Shown here piece by piece: positions 45,426 to 53,010 of a stretch of 64,000 nt of DNA. Numbering within the stretch: position 1 is the first letter of the stretch; every line of letters begins with the position of its first letter. A program made the translations under genes and the position numbers. The notes under the pieces were generated by a model. That model searched no databases. It was given only the letters and a program-made list of their open reading frames with translations, and was not told where the DNA came from. The DNA is from Pseudoalteromonas rubra (GTDB lineage Bacteria > Pseudomonadota > Gammaproteobacteria > Enterobacterales > Alteromonadaceae): NCBI RefSeq assembly GCF_000238295.3, contig NZ_AHCD03000026.1, positions 248,001 to 312,000 on the forward strand, read 5' to 3'.

Positions 45426-46208
45426 TTAACAGTTATCCTCGAGCAGGTCATAAATCAGATCTTCCAGCTCCTCCAGGCTATCTTCGTCGATGACCAGGCG
45501 GGCTTTTGACTCATCTAAATCGAGTGCTTCGGCAAAAAAGCCTTTGAAGCCCCGAGCTTTGCGGTCAATTTCAAAAATGGCCTCCAGCTGACTACCACGA
45601 TTGAAAAAGACAATCTCTACTTCGTCGAAACGGCCATGAAATTCGCCGGCAAAAGTTTTGAATTCCAGCTCCTGTACGAATGGCAAGCGAGAGAAGGAAG
45701 CCTCTTCAATACCTTCACAGTCTGATTCATACAATTTGAAACCCAGTTCTTCCATGCTATCGATAACGGCTTGTTGCAGCTCGGTTGGAACAACGCGGAT
45801 ATAATCACGATCGGATTTATCCAATGCCATATCAATGTCCAGATTGGTAGCAATCCAGGTTTGAGACTCACCGACAGTGATAGGCGTTTCCAGGTCTAAA
45901 TCGAATGCAAAGGGAATATGCTTTTCATCACCTGGCTCAATGGTAAAACGCTCATTAATACAAAATTTGGCCAAGGTGTGTTGCTTAGTCACCGTTTCCG
46001 ACTCACCTTCACTGTTCTCTCTTTCAACAGTGTAAATACACATCACTTTGAGATCGATTTTGTTGATCTCCTGAGCGACTTTACCCCCATTAATTTTAAC
46101 TGTGCCGGAAATTTCCTCGCCAGGTGCAACCTGATGGTGATCTAACAATGTGTCGACTTTTGCCGCGCCAATACCCACAGCGCCAAGTGCTTTTTTGAAA
46201 AAAGACAT
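45426..46208 (-). CDS. Spo0M-like (arrestin-fold) protein
   Basis: Soluble protein of 260 aa of the SpoOM family. The N-terminal arrestin-like beta domain starts MSFFKKALGAVGIGAAKVDTLLDHHQVAPGEEI broken by the usual VKINGGK turn; an acidic C-terminal region follows. In Bacillus Spo0M controls early sporulation; in gammaproteobacteria its role is unknown. AAGGA precedes the ATG at 46208 by five bases, so the upstream ATG at 46214 is not preferred. It heads the minus-strand stress-type gene cluster. Confidence 0.82.
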   Translation of the reverse strand: MSFFKKALGAVGIGAAKVDTLLDHHQVAPGEEISGTVKINGGKVAQEINKIDLKVMCIYTVERENSEGESETVTKQHTLAKFCINERFTIEPGDEKHIPFAFDLDLETPITVGESQTWIATNLDIDMALDKSDRDYIRVVPTELQQAVIDSMEELGFKLYESDCEGIEEASFSRLPFVQELEFKTFAGEFHGRFDEVEIVFFNRGSQLEAIFEIDRKARGFKGFFAEALDLDESKARLVIDEDSLEELEDLIYDLLEDNC

Positions 46209-46214
46209 ATTCAT

Positions 46215-46589
46215 CCTTATTGATCTTACTCCCCTCTATCAGTGAGGGTTTTCAGCATCGATTATATAAACGAATATAAAATCGTCAACCTCAGTTTTAT
46301 TTCAGAAACTTTACCACAAAAATACCAAAGCCAATAAATACTTAATAAACAGCCACCTTCTATCTTACATTCACTTAATAGCAGTACAAGTAGAGAGATA
46401 TATAAAACATTAAGGTGAGAAATAAATAACCCAATTTTAATCACCCTATTCCGGTATTAATTTATTTATATTCATTCCATTTCGAATAAGTCTATTTATA
46501 CCTATATATACAGATATATCGCACATTGAAGATCTACATTTTCTTCAATCTCTTTGCCAATGCGGGTTTAAAACCTGCCCATTTAACGC
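46215..46589. other. AT-rich intergenic region
   Basis: About 375 bp, very AT-rich, between the Spo0M-like gene and the groEL terminator. It should contain the Spo0M promoter on the minus strand. No gene, repeat or RNA was recognised. Confidence 0.4.
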
Positions 46590-46616
46590 AAAAAACCCGG
46601 CAAAGCCGGGTTTTTT
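46590..46616. terminator. Original groEL terminator, now beyond the intron
   Basis: CCCGGC, AAA loop, GCCGGG flanked by A6 and T6, strong on both strands. On the minus strand it lies 24 bases after the intron 3' end. Without the intron it would sit about 30 bases after the groEL stop codon, the normal place for the groE terminator. Confidence 0.85.
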
Positions 46617-46680
46617 AAAGCGTCAGTGTCTGGGGATGATGTCGGGTAAGAAGCAGCCATTACTGGCTACCCCTCCCCTA

Positions 46681-46715
46681 AGAACCGTACGTGCGAGTTT
46701 CCCCGCATACGGCTC
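46681..46715 (-). ncRNA. Group II intron domain V
   Basis: The minus strand gives the 34-nt hairpin GAGCCGTATGCGGG-GAAA-CTCGCACGTACGGTTC, with the AGC catalytic triad near its 5' side and a GAAA tetraloop. This is the most conserved group II intron element. Domain VI with the AGCCA/TGGCT stem follows directly, ending at 46641. Confidence 0.92.
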
Positions 46716-46755
46716 AAGCCTTTATAAGTCCATACCAAAGTAAAGACCAGCGACC

Positions 46756-46908
46756 TTAACCAGTCCAGCCATTTCGTCTCGCATTGTCTTCACAATCAGA
46801 CTTGTTTACGTATCCTTGGCTTGAGGCTCCAACTATACGGCCATTAGAAGCAGTTCTTCTCCATCGCCATTCATTAGAGTTGTCTTTGTAAAATTCCCAC
46901 TTATCCAT
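46756..46908 (-). CDS. 50-aa DUF1508/YegP-like protein inside the intron
   Basis: A complete 50-codon gene beginning MDKWEFYKDNSNEWRWRR and containing SNGRIVGASSQGYVNK, then ending with a basic RRNGWTG. This is a single DUF1508 (YegP-type) unit: the WRWR strand, the NG turn and the S-x-GY segment are the family marks. AAGG lies about eight bases before the ATG. It sits in the 3' part of intron domain IV, between the RT stop codon and domain V. YegP has two such units and no settled function. A cargo gene in a group II intron is unusual. Confidence 0.8.
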   Translation of the reverse strand: MDKWEFYKDNSNEWRWRRTASNGRIVGASSQGYVNKSDCEDNARRNGWTG

Positions 46909-47057
46909 CTTTAAATACCTTCTATAAATTTTCAGTTAAATACACGAAAAAGCTATTACTAACCTTTCCTGAACATCCTTATTCATAAAGTACTACTAAA
47001 CCTTTACGAATATTATTTATATGGGGGCATTTGCAGAAAAAAACAACCATAAAGTGC

Positions 47058-48713
47058 TTATTTTTTAACGATATGCAATTGCCGATGACAATTAGGGTGC
47101 AACAACACTAAATTGCTCATGTCATCACTGCCACCTTTCACCCTTTCCACGATATGATGAATATTCCATCCCGTTTCTTTGGTTATTTTGTGACGGCAAA
47201 TCGCACAGCATTTCTGTTGTCTGAGCCAAAGCATGAGCACTTTCTGTTTACCTAACATTGAATCTCTCCAAACTCGCTCTAAGCGCTTTTCAAAGTATTC
47301 TTCAAATGCTAAATCATACGGATTAGCCTCTGCTTTCAATTTAGTGTGCCGCTTTATCACAGTATCGTTAGTGTATATCAGCCTCTTTTCAAAACCATCG
47401 GCTGTTATCCCTGAAAACGTCCAGTTTCGCTTGCCCACTGATTTAAAGTACTTAGCTTTAATCCAGCGTTTGTGACGATTGTTATGTCGCCGTCGGCACC
47501 ACTGCCATAGAAGTTTCCAAATTCGATAATCCACATAATTAAAGATCTCCTTCGCCACAATGTGACGATGGTAGTTAGCCCAACCTCTGAGGATTGGGTT
47601 TAACTGACTAATTAACAAATCTGCCCTCATAGTCTTATTATCTTTAATTATTTTGCGAACCTTCCCAAGCAAACTCTTAACGCTTTTACGACTAGGCTTA
47701 ATTAACATCTTGCCATTGTATTTACGTAGGTTTTGCCCAAGAAAATCAAATCCATCATCAATATGCGTTATTACCGTTTTCTCTGGTGATAACGTAAGCC
47801 CTCGTTCAGCCATAAAAGCTTCAACAAGGGGCTTAACTTCATTTTCGAGTATTTCTTTCGATATACCCGTTATAATGAAGTCATCAGCGTACCTCACATA
47901 ATTGACCTTAGACTTGTAAGCGGCTTTTGTATTCTTCTTCCCAAAATGAGAAAACAACACATCTTCCAAACCATCAAGCGCTAAATTAGCCAATACAGGT
48001 GAAATAATTCCACCTTGTGGTGTACCCGCATCTGTCGGATTCAACTTACCAAATTCAACGAATCCTGCTTTTAGCCACTTTTTAAGTACTTGTTTATCTA
48101 ACATTACATTAGCAAGTAACCAGTCGTGACTAATGTTATCGAAGCACCCTTTAATATCTCCCTCAAGCACCCACTCTGCCGAGCTTTTACGACTTAAATT
48201 GACAAAACATTGTTCTATCGCATCAGCCGTAGAACGCATTGGTCGAAATCCATAGCTATTGCGGTCAGCAATTGTTTCCGACACTGGTTCAAGAGCGAGC
48301 AGAAATAATGCCTGCATTGCCCTATCCAACATAGTCGGTATTCCTAGAGGTCGGCGTTTGCCGTTGCTCTTGGGAATATATATCCGTTTCAGTGGCTTAG
48401 GTTTATACCCGTGCCGTTTTAACCGATATATAGCTAACCATTTGCTATCAGGTGTGCTCCATAACTCCCCATCGATACCAGCAGTTCTTTTGCCTCGATT
48501 CTCAGTTACTCGTCTTACTGCTAAACACTTAGCCGCAAACGAGCGCACCAACATGCGTTGTAAAGCTTTCGCCTTACGCCACTGTTGTTGCTTAGTCGCC
48601 TTCGCGATCCGTACTTGTAGCCCTCTCACCTGACACTCAATTGAATACCAATCAATGGTATGCCAACTATGTGCTGGATGGGAGAACGCAGGTACAACAA
48701 ATGCCGTACTCAT
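47058..48713 (-). CDS. ltrA: Group II intron reverse transcriptase/maturase with HNH endonuclease
   Basis: Intron-encoded protein of 551 aa for splicing and retrohoming. The RT fingers-palm show RRPLGIPTMLDRAMQ, NSYGFRP, DIKGCFDNISHDWL, GTPQGGIISPVLANLALDGL and the catalytic VRYADDF. The maturase X domain holds NPILRGWANYHRH. The C-terminal HNH reads CCAICRHKI, then NIHHIVERVKGG and HPNCHRQLH. All parts look intact. AGGAG lies eight bases before the ATG. The HNH separates it from class C introns, which lack an endonuclease. Confidence 0.95.
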   Translation of the reverse strand: MSTAFVVPAFSHPAHSWHTIDWYSIECQVRGLQVRIAKATKQQQWRKAKALQRMLVRSFAAKCLAVRRVTENRGKRTAGIDGELWSTPDSKWLAIYRLKRHGYKPKPLKRIYIPKSNGKRRPLGIPTMLDRAMQALFLLALEPVSETIADRNSYGFRPMRSTADAIEQCFVNLSRKSSAEWVLEGDIKGCFDNISHDWLLANVMLDKQVLKKWLKAGFVEFGKLNPTDAGTPQGGIISPVLANLALDGLEDVLFSHFGKKNTKAAYKSKVNYVRYADDFIITGISKEILENEVKPLVEAFMAERGLTLSPEKTVITHIDDGFDFLGQNLRKYNGKMLIKPSRKSVKSLLGKVRKIIKDNKTMRADLLISQLNPILRGWANYHRHIVAKEIFNYVDYRIWKLLWQWCRRRHNNRHKRWIKAKYFKSVGKRNWTFSGITADGFEKRLIYTNDTVIKRHTKLKAEANPYDLAFEEYFEKRLERVWRDSMLGKQKVLMLWLRQQKCCAICRHKITKETGWNIHHIVERVKGGSDDMSNLVLLHPNCHRQLHIVKK

Positions 48714-49084
48714 CTTGCTTTTCTCCTATTAGTAATGAACCTAACAAGAGCAAGACGTAACTATCCCCTGACGGGAAGAGTTATTCTTACCCTGTCAGGA
48801 GCAAATTAAACGACGGCTTTACACGTCTATTTCGCGATTAAAAACCAGTTAGAAGTTAGCACTGTTTCCAGTTAATGCATTTCGCATCTATCTAAATCAT
48901 TACAATATAGCATTCGCTTTCTCTAACCTCCTTTACCCACTTACTCAACAGTTTGCTTTACAGCTCCCCTGCTTAATCATTCAAATAACAAATAGATTAA
49001 GCGAATAATTAGGCTTACCGAGTTCCATTAAAGTTACATAAACAATTTAGGTTCTACCTATCCACCGACGGCTCAATGACGACG

Positions 49085-49107
49085 TATTTCTAGATGTAAA
49101 AGAAATA
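49085..49107 (-). other. EBS1 hairpin of the intron
   Basis: On the minus strand a 7-bp stem TATTTCT/AGAAATA displays a 9-nt loop containing TACATC. That hexamer is the exact complement of the last six bases of the groEL 5' exon, GATGTA. It is the expected form of exon-binding site 1. Confidence 0.85.
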
Positions 49108-49850
49108 ACCAGCCGCGCACCTTTTGGTTTAAGCGTATCAACAACATTTCGCTTATTGCGGTTGACGGTGTTTATCAGTAGTTCACATACGTTAACCCTG
49201 TTGTTTAGCCTAGCCCTCAACTCATTTATTGTTAACGAGTTATATCCCCTCTCACGAGAAGAATACGGCTGACGCCGAGGTACATTGTCAGGAAGCTTCG
49301 CACAAAACCGTTACCAGTAATGCACTATCCCTAGACTACAACTTGTCGCAAAGTTGGTCTCACTACATATAAATGAATATGTCGAGACAATAACTCTAAT
49401 GGCTTGCACCGGAAGATCACTCCAGTAGCCAAATAGACACCTTAAAAAGGCATATCGCATAAAGTAATTACGATTAAGTAAATAAGCCGCTAAGCCTATC
49501 AACTTTAGTCAAACTACTTCATAGATTGGAAAGTACACTACAAGGGCACAAGGCCGTATTGAGGGCAGACAAAGGTCGCCCATTTTTTTCCCGATCGCAT
49601 AACTGATCGACTAAAGCTTGTAGTTACTTTTACGTTTTGACGGCAGAAAAGAACTTTTCGCCGATTTTCTTCAACCAATTGTATATAAACACAATTGCGC
49701 GACATCTTCAGACAGAAGATTCCGGCAATCGGTTTATGTATACCGATTACCGGTGTCGACTACTAATTTTGCAGGAAGGGTGAACAGATACGTGAGTACC
49801 TGCTTACGGTGTAGCCTGCTAGGCTAGTGACCTACACGACTCTCGTCGCA

Positions 49851-51500
49851 CTACATCATGCCGCCCATGCCACCCATTCCGCCCATGCCGCCCATGTCTG
49901 GTGCAGCCGCTGCTTCTTCCTTCGGAATTTCAGCAACCATGGCTTCTGTGGTGATCATCAGGCCAGCTACAGACGCTGCAAACTGCAGTGCAGAGCGCGT
50001 TACTTTAGTTGGATCAAGGATACCCATTTCGATCATGTCGTCGTATTGACCGTTCGCTGCGTTGTAACCATAGTTACCTTCGCCGCCTTTCACAGCGTTA
50101 ACAACCACAGACGCTTCATCACCTGCGTTTGATACGATTTGACGAAGTGGCGCTTCCATCGCGCGTAGCGCAACTTTGATGCCGTGGTTCTGATCTTCGT
50201 TGTCGCCAGTCAGAGATTCGATCTTGCTCGCAACGCGAACCAGTGCAACACCACCACCTGGTACCACACCTTCTTCAACCGCTGCGCGAGTTGCGTGTAA
50301 TGCATCTTCAACGCGGTCTTTCTTCTCTTTCATTTCTACTTCAGTTGCTGCACCGACTTTGATCACTGCAACACCGCCGGCCAGTTTAGCCATACGCTCT
50401 TGTAGTTTCTCTTTGTCGTAATCTGAAGTGGCTTCTTCGATTTGTGCTTTGATTTGTGCAACACGGCCGTCAATGCCTTCCTGCTCGCCCGCACCATCAA
50501 TGATAGTCGTGTCATCTTTAGTGATAACAACACGCTTCGCAGTACCCAGGTCTTCAACTGTTGCTTTCTCAAGCTCCAGGCCAATCTCTTCAGAAATAAC
50601 CGTACCACCAGTCAGGATAGCGATGTCCTGAAGCATTGCTTTACGACGGTCGCCAAAACCTGGCGCCTTAACCGCTGCAACTTTTACGATACCACGCATG
50701 TTGTTCACAACCAGAGTCGCCAGCGCTTCACCTTCCAGGTCTTCAGCGATGATCAACAGAGGCTTGCTGGTTTTTGCAACTGCTTCCAACGTTGGCAGCA
50801 ATTCACGGATGTTAGATACTTTTTTGTCAACCAACAGAATGTGTGGGTTGTCCAGTTCAACCTGGCCTTTTTCCGCATTGTTGATGAAGTAAGGAGACAG
50901 GTAACCGCGGTCAAACTGCATACCTTCAACAACGTCTAATTCGTTCTGTAGTGACTGGCCTTCTTCTACAGTGATAACACCAGACTCACGACCAACTTTT
51001 TCCATTGCTTCAGCAATGATGTCACCAATTTCTTTGTCAGAGTTTGCAGAGATAGTACCTACCTGAGCAATCGCTTTAGCGTCTGAACAAGGAACAGAGA
51101 GCGCTTTAAGTTCTTCAACCGCAGCAATCACTGCTTTGTCGATACCGCGCTTCAGATCCATTGGGTTCATACCCGCAGCCACTGATTTAAGACCTTCGTT
51201 CACGATAGCTTGTGCCAGAACCGTTGCAGTGGTAGTACCATCACCCGCCGCATCGTTTGCTTTAGACGCCACTTCTTTTACCATTTGTGCGCCCATGTTC
51301 TCGAACTTGTCTTCCAGTTCGATCTCTTTTGCAACAGATACACCATCTTTAGTAATGGTAGGTGCGCCGAATGACTTATCCAGTACCACGTTACGGCCTT
51401 TTGGACCCAAAGTTACTTTTACTGCGTCTGCCAGTACGTTTACGCCTTTAAGCATTTTAGTGCGGGCATCGCCTGCAAAACGAACTTCTTTAGCTGCCAT
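49851..51500 (-). CDS. groL: Chaperonin GroEL (60 kDa), stop codon split by intron
   Basis: ATP-dependent chaperonin subunit of 549 aa, essential for cytosolic protein folding with GroES. The N-terminus AAKEVRFAGDARTKMLKGVN, the ATP-site DGTTTATVLAQ, and the C-terminal GGM tail (MGGMGGMGGMM) are all standard. The stop codon TAG is formed by exon TA plus the first G of a group II intron. The protein is therefore full-length whether or not the RNA is spliced, but the mRNA 3' end and terminator lie 3.2 kb away unless it splices. It follows groES in the groE operon. Confidence 0.98.
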   Translation of the reverse strand: MAAKEVRFAGDARTKMLKGVNVLADAVKVTLGPKGRNVVLDKSFGAPTITKDGVSVAKEIELEDKFENMGAQMVKEVASKANDAAGDGTTTATVLAQAIVNEGLKSVAAGMNPMDLKRGIDKAVIAAVEELKALSVPCSDAKAIAQVGTISANSDKEIGDIIAEAMEKVGRESGVITVEEGQSLQNELDVVEGMQFDRGYLSPYFINNAEKGQVELDNPHILLVDKKVSNIRELLPTLEAVAKTSKPLLIIAEDLEGEALATLVVNNMRGIVKVAAVKAPGFGDRRKAMLQDIAILTGGTVISEEIGLELEKATVEDLGTAKRVVITKDDTTIIDGAGEQEGIDGRVAQIKAQIEEATSDYDKEKLQERMAKLAGGVAVIKVGAATEVEMKEKKDRVEDALHATRAAVEEGVVPGGGVALVRVASKIESLTGDNEDQNHGIKVALRAMEAPLRQIVSNAGDEASVVVNAVKGGEGNYGYNAANGQYDDMIEMGILDPTKVTRSALQFAASVAGLMITTEAMVAEIPKEEAAAAPDMGGMGGMGGMGGMM

Positions 51501-51560
51501 GATATTTATTCCTCTAAATTCTTTCGATTAACCGTTAAATGTTGAGTGCGACGACCGGGC

Positions 51561-51848
51561 TTACTCTACAATGCCCAGGATGTTATCTTCGCGCATGATC
51601 AGATATTCCTGACCTTCGATTTTTTCTGTTTTCTCAACGTACGAGCCAAACAATACAGTGTCGCCCGCTTTAACTTGTAATGCTCTCACTTCACCATTGT
51701 CCAACACGCGGCCGTTGCCCACAGCAACCACTTCACCACGGGTTGATTTTTCAGCGGCAGAACCAGTTAAAACGATACCGCCAGCAGACTTTGTTTCTTC
51801 TTCAAGACGCTTAACAATAACGCGATCATGTAAAGGACGAATGTTCAT
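51561..51848 (-). CDS. groS: Co-chaperonin GroES
   Basis: Heptameric lid of the GroEL folding chamber, 95 aa. MNIRPLHDRVIVKRLEEETKSAGG is broken here after the mobile-loop entry; GGIVLTGSAAEKSTRGEV is the mobile loop that contacts GroEL, and the C-terminus DNILGIVE is typical. AGGAG lies eight bases before the ATG. It is the first gene of the operon, 60 bases upstream of groEL. Confidence 0.98.
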   Translation of the reverse strand: MNIRPLHDRVIVKRLEEETKSAGGIVLTGSAAEKSTRGEVVAVGNGRVLDNGEVRALQVKAGDTVLFGSYVEKTEKIEGQEYLIMREDNILGIVE

Positions 51849-51887
51849 GTGTTTAGTTCTCCTAACAGTTTCTGAACAGTGACAGAA

Positions 51888-51994
51888 TACATAGTGTAGA
51901 TGTTTGCCCGTTCAACCTTACCCGTTGATAAGGGGCTAACTAATTAATGCTTGAGTTGCTTCACTTTATGGGGATGGGCAAAACAAAACCCAAG
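51888..51994 (-). promoter_or_regulatory. groE promoter region (sigma-70-like and sigma-32-like)
   Basis: On the minus strand TTGAAC, a 16-bp spacer and TATGTA (51915-51888) form a sigma-70-like promoter about 40 bases from the groES start. Further upstream CTTGGG (51994-51989), 15 bp and CCCCATAAA (from 51973) resemble a heat-shock sigma-32 promoter with an imperfect -35. No CIRCE repeat was seen. Confidence 0.5.
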
Positions 51995-52011
51995 CATTTT
52001 TTTCAATTTTT

Positions 52012-52515
52012 TTAGTCCTTGCGCTTAAACTCGCCTTCTAATGTGGTGTTCCCTTCGCCCCGTTCAGGCTGCACATGAGCAGAAGTACGACCAGCAAACG
52101 GGTCGAACTGCTGTTCCTGCTGTGCCGAATGCTGGTTGAACATGCCACCACTTTGCACCTGCACCGTAGCACGCTGCAACAGGGCCTTTGCCAGCTTCTG
52201 ACGAATGGCAGGTGTGAGCAGCATAAAGCCCAGCACATCGGTCATAATACCCGGAGTCATCAGCAGCACACCGGCGATGATCACACAGATCCCGGCAAAC
52301 AAATCGCTGGCAGGCAGCTGGCCTTGTGCCATTTGTTGCTGCACATTTGCATAGGCTCCCAGACCTTGTTGTTTTACCAGGCGTGCGCCCAATACCGCCG
52401 TCAGGATCACCAACGCCAACGTGGCAAATCCGCCAATGACGTCACTAACTTGCAATAACAGGGCTATTTCAGCGATAGGAATAACAATAAAGAGTAGAAA
52501 AAGGACTTTAAACAT
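52012..52515 (-). CDS. fxsA: FxsA family membrane protein
   Basis: Inner-membrane protein of 167 aa with hydrophobic N-terminal helices (MFKVLFLLFIVIPIAEIALL) and a C-terminal soluble tail rich in Gln. The pattern GARLVKQQGLGAYANVQQQMAQGQLPA is typical of FxsA, which in E. coli counters F-factor exclusion of phage T7. The frame extends upstream to 52644, but ATG 52515 follows GGAG and gives the family start. It lies upstream of groES, as fxsA often does in gammaproteobacteria. Confidence 0.88.
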   Translation of the reverse strand: MFKVLFLLFIVIPIAEIALLLQVSDVIGGFATLALVILTAVLGARLVKQQGLGAYANVQQQMAQGQLPASDLFAGICVIIAGVLLMTPGIMTDVLGFMLLTPAIRQKLAKALLQRATVQVQSGGMFNQHSAQQEQQFDPFAGRTSAHVQPERGEGNTTLEGEFKRKD

Positions 52516-52689
52516 AAGATCTCCAAAATAACTGAAATAGATGTATGGGTCCTCGGGTCTTATTTCAAGCCCGTGCATCTGGCACTGTAAAGTACGCGAC
52601 CAATGCGATGAAAGAGCAGGTGAAGCGCTTGGGATACCCAGCATGTTTAGTTACACTAGAGCAAATTTAGCTCAAGTGAAAGGATAACC

Positions 52690-53010
52690 ATGGCGACGCC
52701 TTACCGATTGGTCATGACGACCTGTGGCACACAAACTCAGGCGCGTGATATTGCCCGGCAGTTGGTGACAAATAAACAAGCAGCCTGTGTGAACATTTTG
52801 CCAAGCGTTGAGTCCATTTATATGTGGCAGGGCGAGGTTACTCAGGACAGCGAGTACAAGTTGATGATAAAAACCCATGTTGACTTTGTCACTGCTGTTA
52901 TGGAGACCATTCACCGCCTGCATGCCTATGATGTACCTGAAATACAGGTCATCGAGGTTGGTGCAGGATCACGGGACTATTTTAACTGGATTGATGAGGT
53001 ACTGAATTAA
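52690..53010 (+). CDS. cutA: Divalent-cation tolerance protein CutA
   Basis: Trimeric CutA protein of 106 aa, linked to copper tolerance. The family signature ARDIARQLVTNKQAACVNI, then WQGEVTQDSEYKLMIKT and the C-terminal YFNWIDE are present. GTGAAAGGA precedes the ATG. It overlaps dsbD by one base (TAATG), the usual cutA-dsbD arrangement of gammaproteobacteria, so the two are co-expressed. Confidence 0.94.
   Translation: MATPYRLVMTTCGTQTQARDIARQLVTNKQAACVNILPSVESIYMWQGEVTQDSEYKLMIKTHVDFVTAVMETIHRLHAYDVPEIQVIEVGAGSRDYFNWIDEVLN

Larger units (their letters stand above)
46641..49851 (-). mobile_element. Group II intron inserted in the groEL stop codon
   Basis: Self-splicing retroelement of 3,211 nt. 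The 5' end reads GTGCGACGAG, a group II consensus start, beginning at the G of the groEL TAG codon. Domain V is at 46681-46715, and the 3' end is CCCGAC followed by exon ATC. Exon TA plus intron G gives TAG; spliced TA plus A gives TAA, so GroEL terminates in either case. EBS1 TACATC (49098-49093) pairs six of six with exon bases GATGTA. Domain IV carries an RT-maturase-HNH gene and a DUF1508 gene. Domain I is unusually long, EBS1 lying about 755 nt from the 5' end. The exact 3' nucleotide is inferred. Confidence 0.88.

Noticed and set aside
47058..48713. Retron or other stand-alone reverse transcriptase
   Set aside because: A maturase X domain, HNH domain, domain V and exon-binding match show it is a group II intron protein.
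49299..49303. A second GTGCG on the minus strand as the intron 5' end
   Set aside because: The preceding bases (CGGTTTT) do not match the EBS1 loop TACATC, whereas the groEL end GATGTA matches exactly; the 49851 boundary also restores a TAA stop codon after splicing.
49562..49590. Plus-strand terminator-like hairpin GGGCAGAC...GTCGCCC followed by T7
   Set aside because: It lies within intron domain I and is explained by the intron RNA fold read on the other strand; no plus-strand gene precedes it.
50442..50939. Long plus-strand frame opposite groEL
   Set aside because: Antisense shadow of a strongly biased essential gene; no ribosome-binding site or family match.
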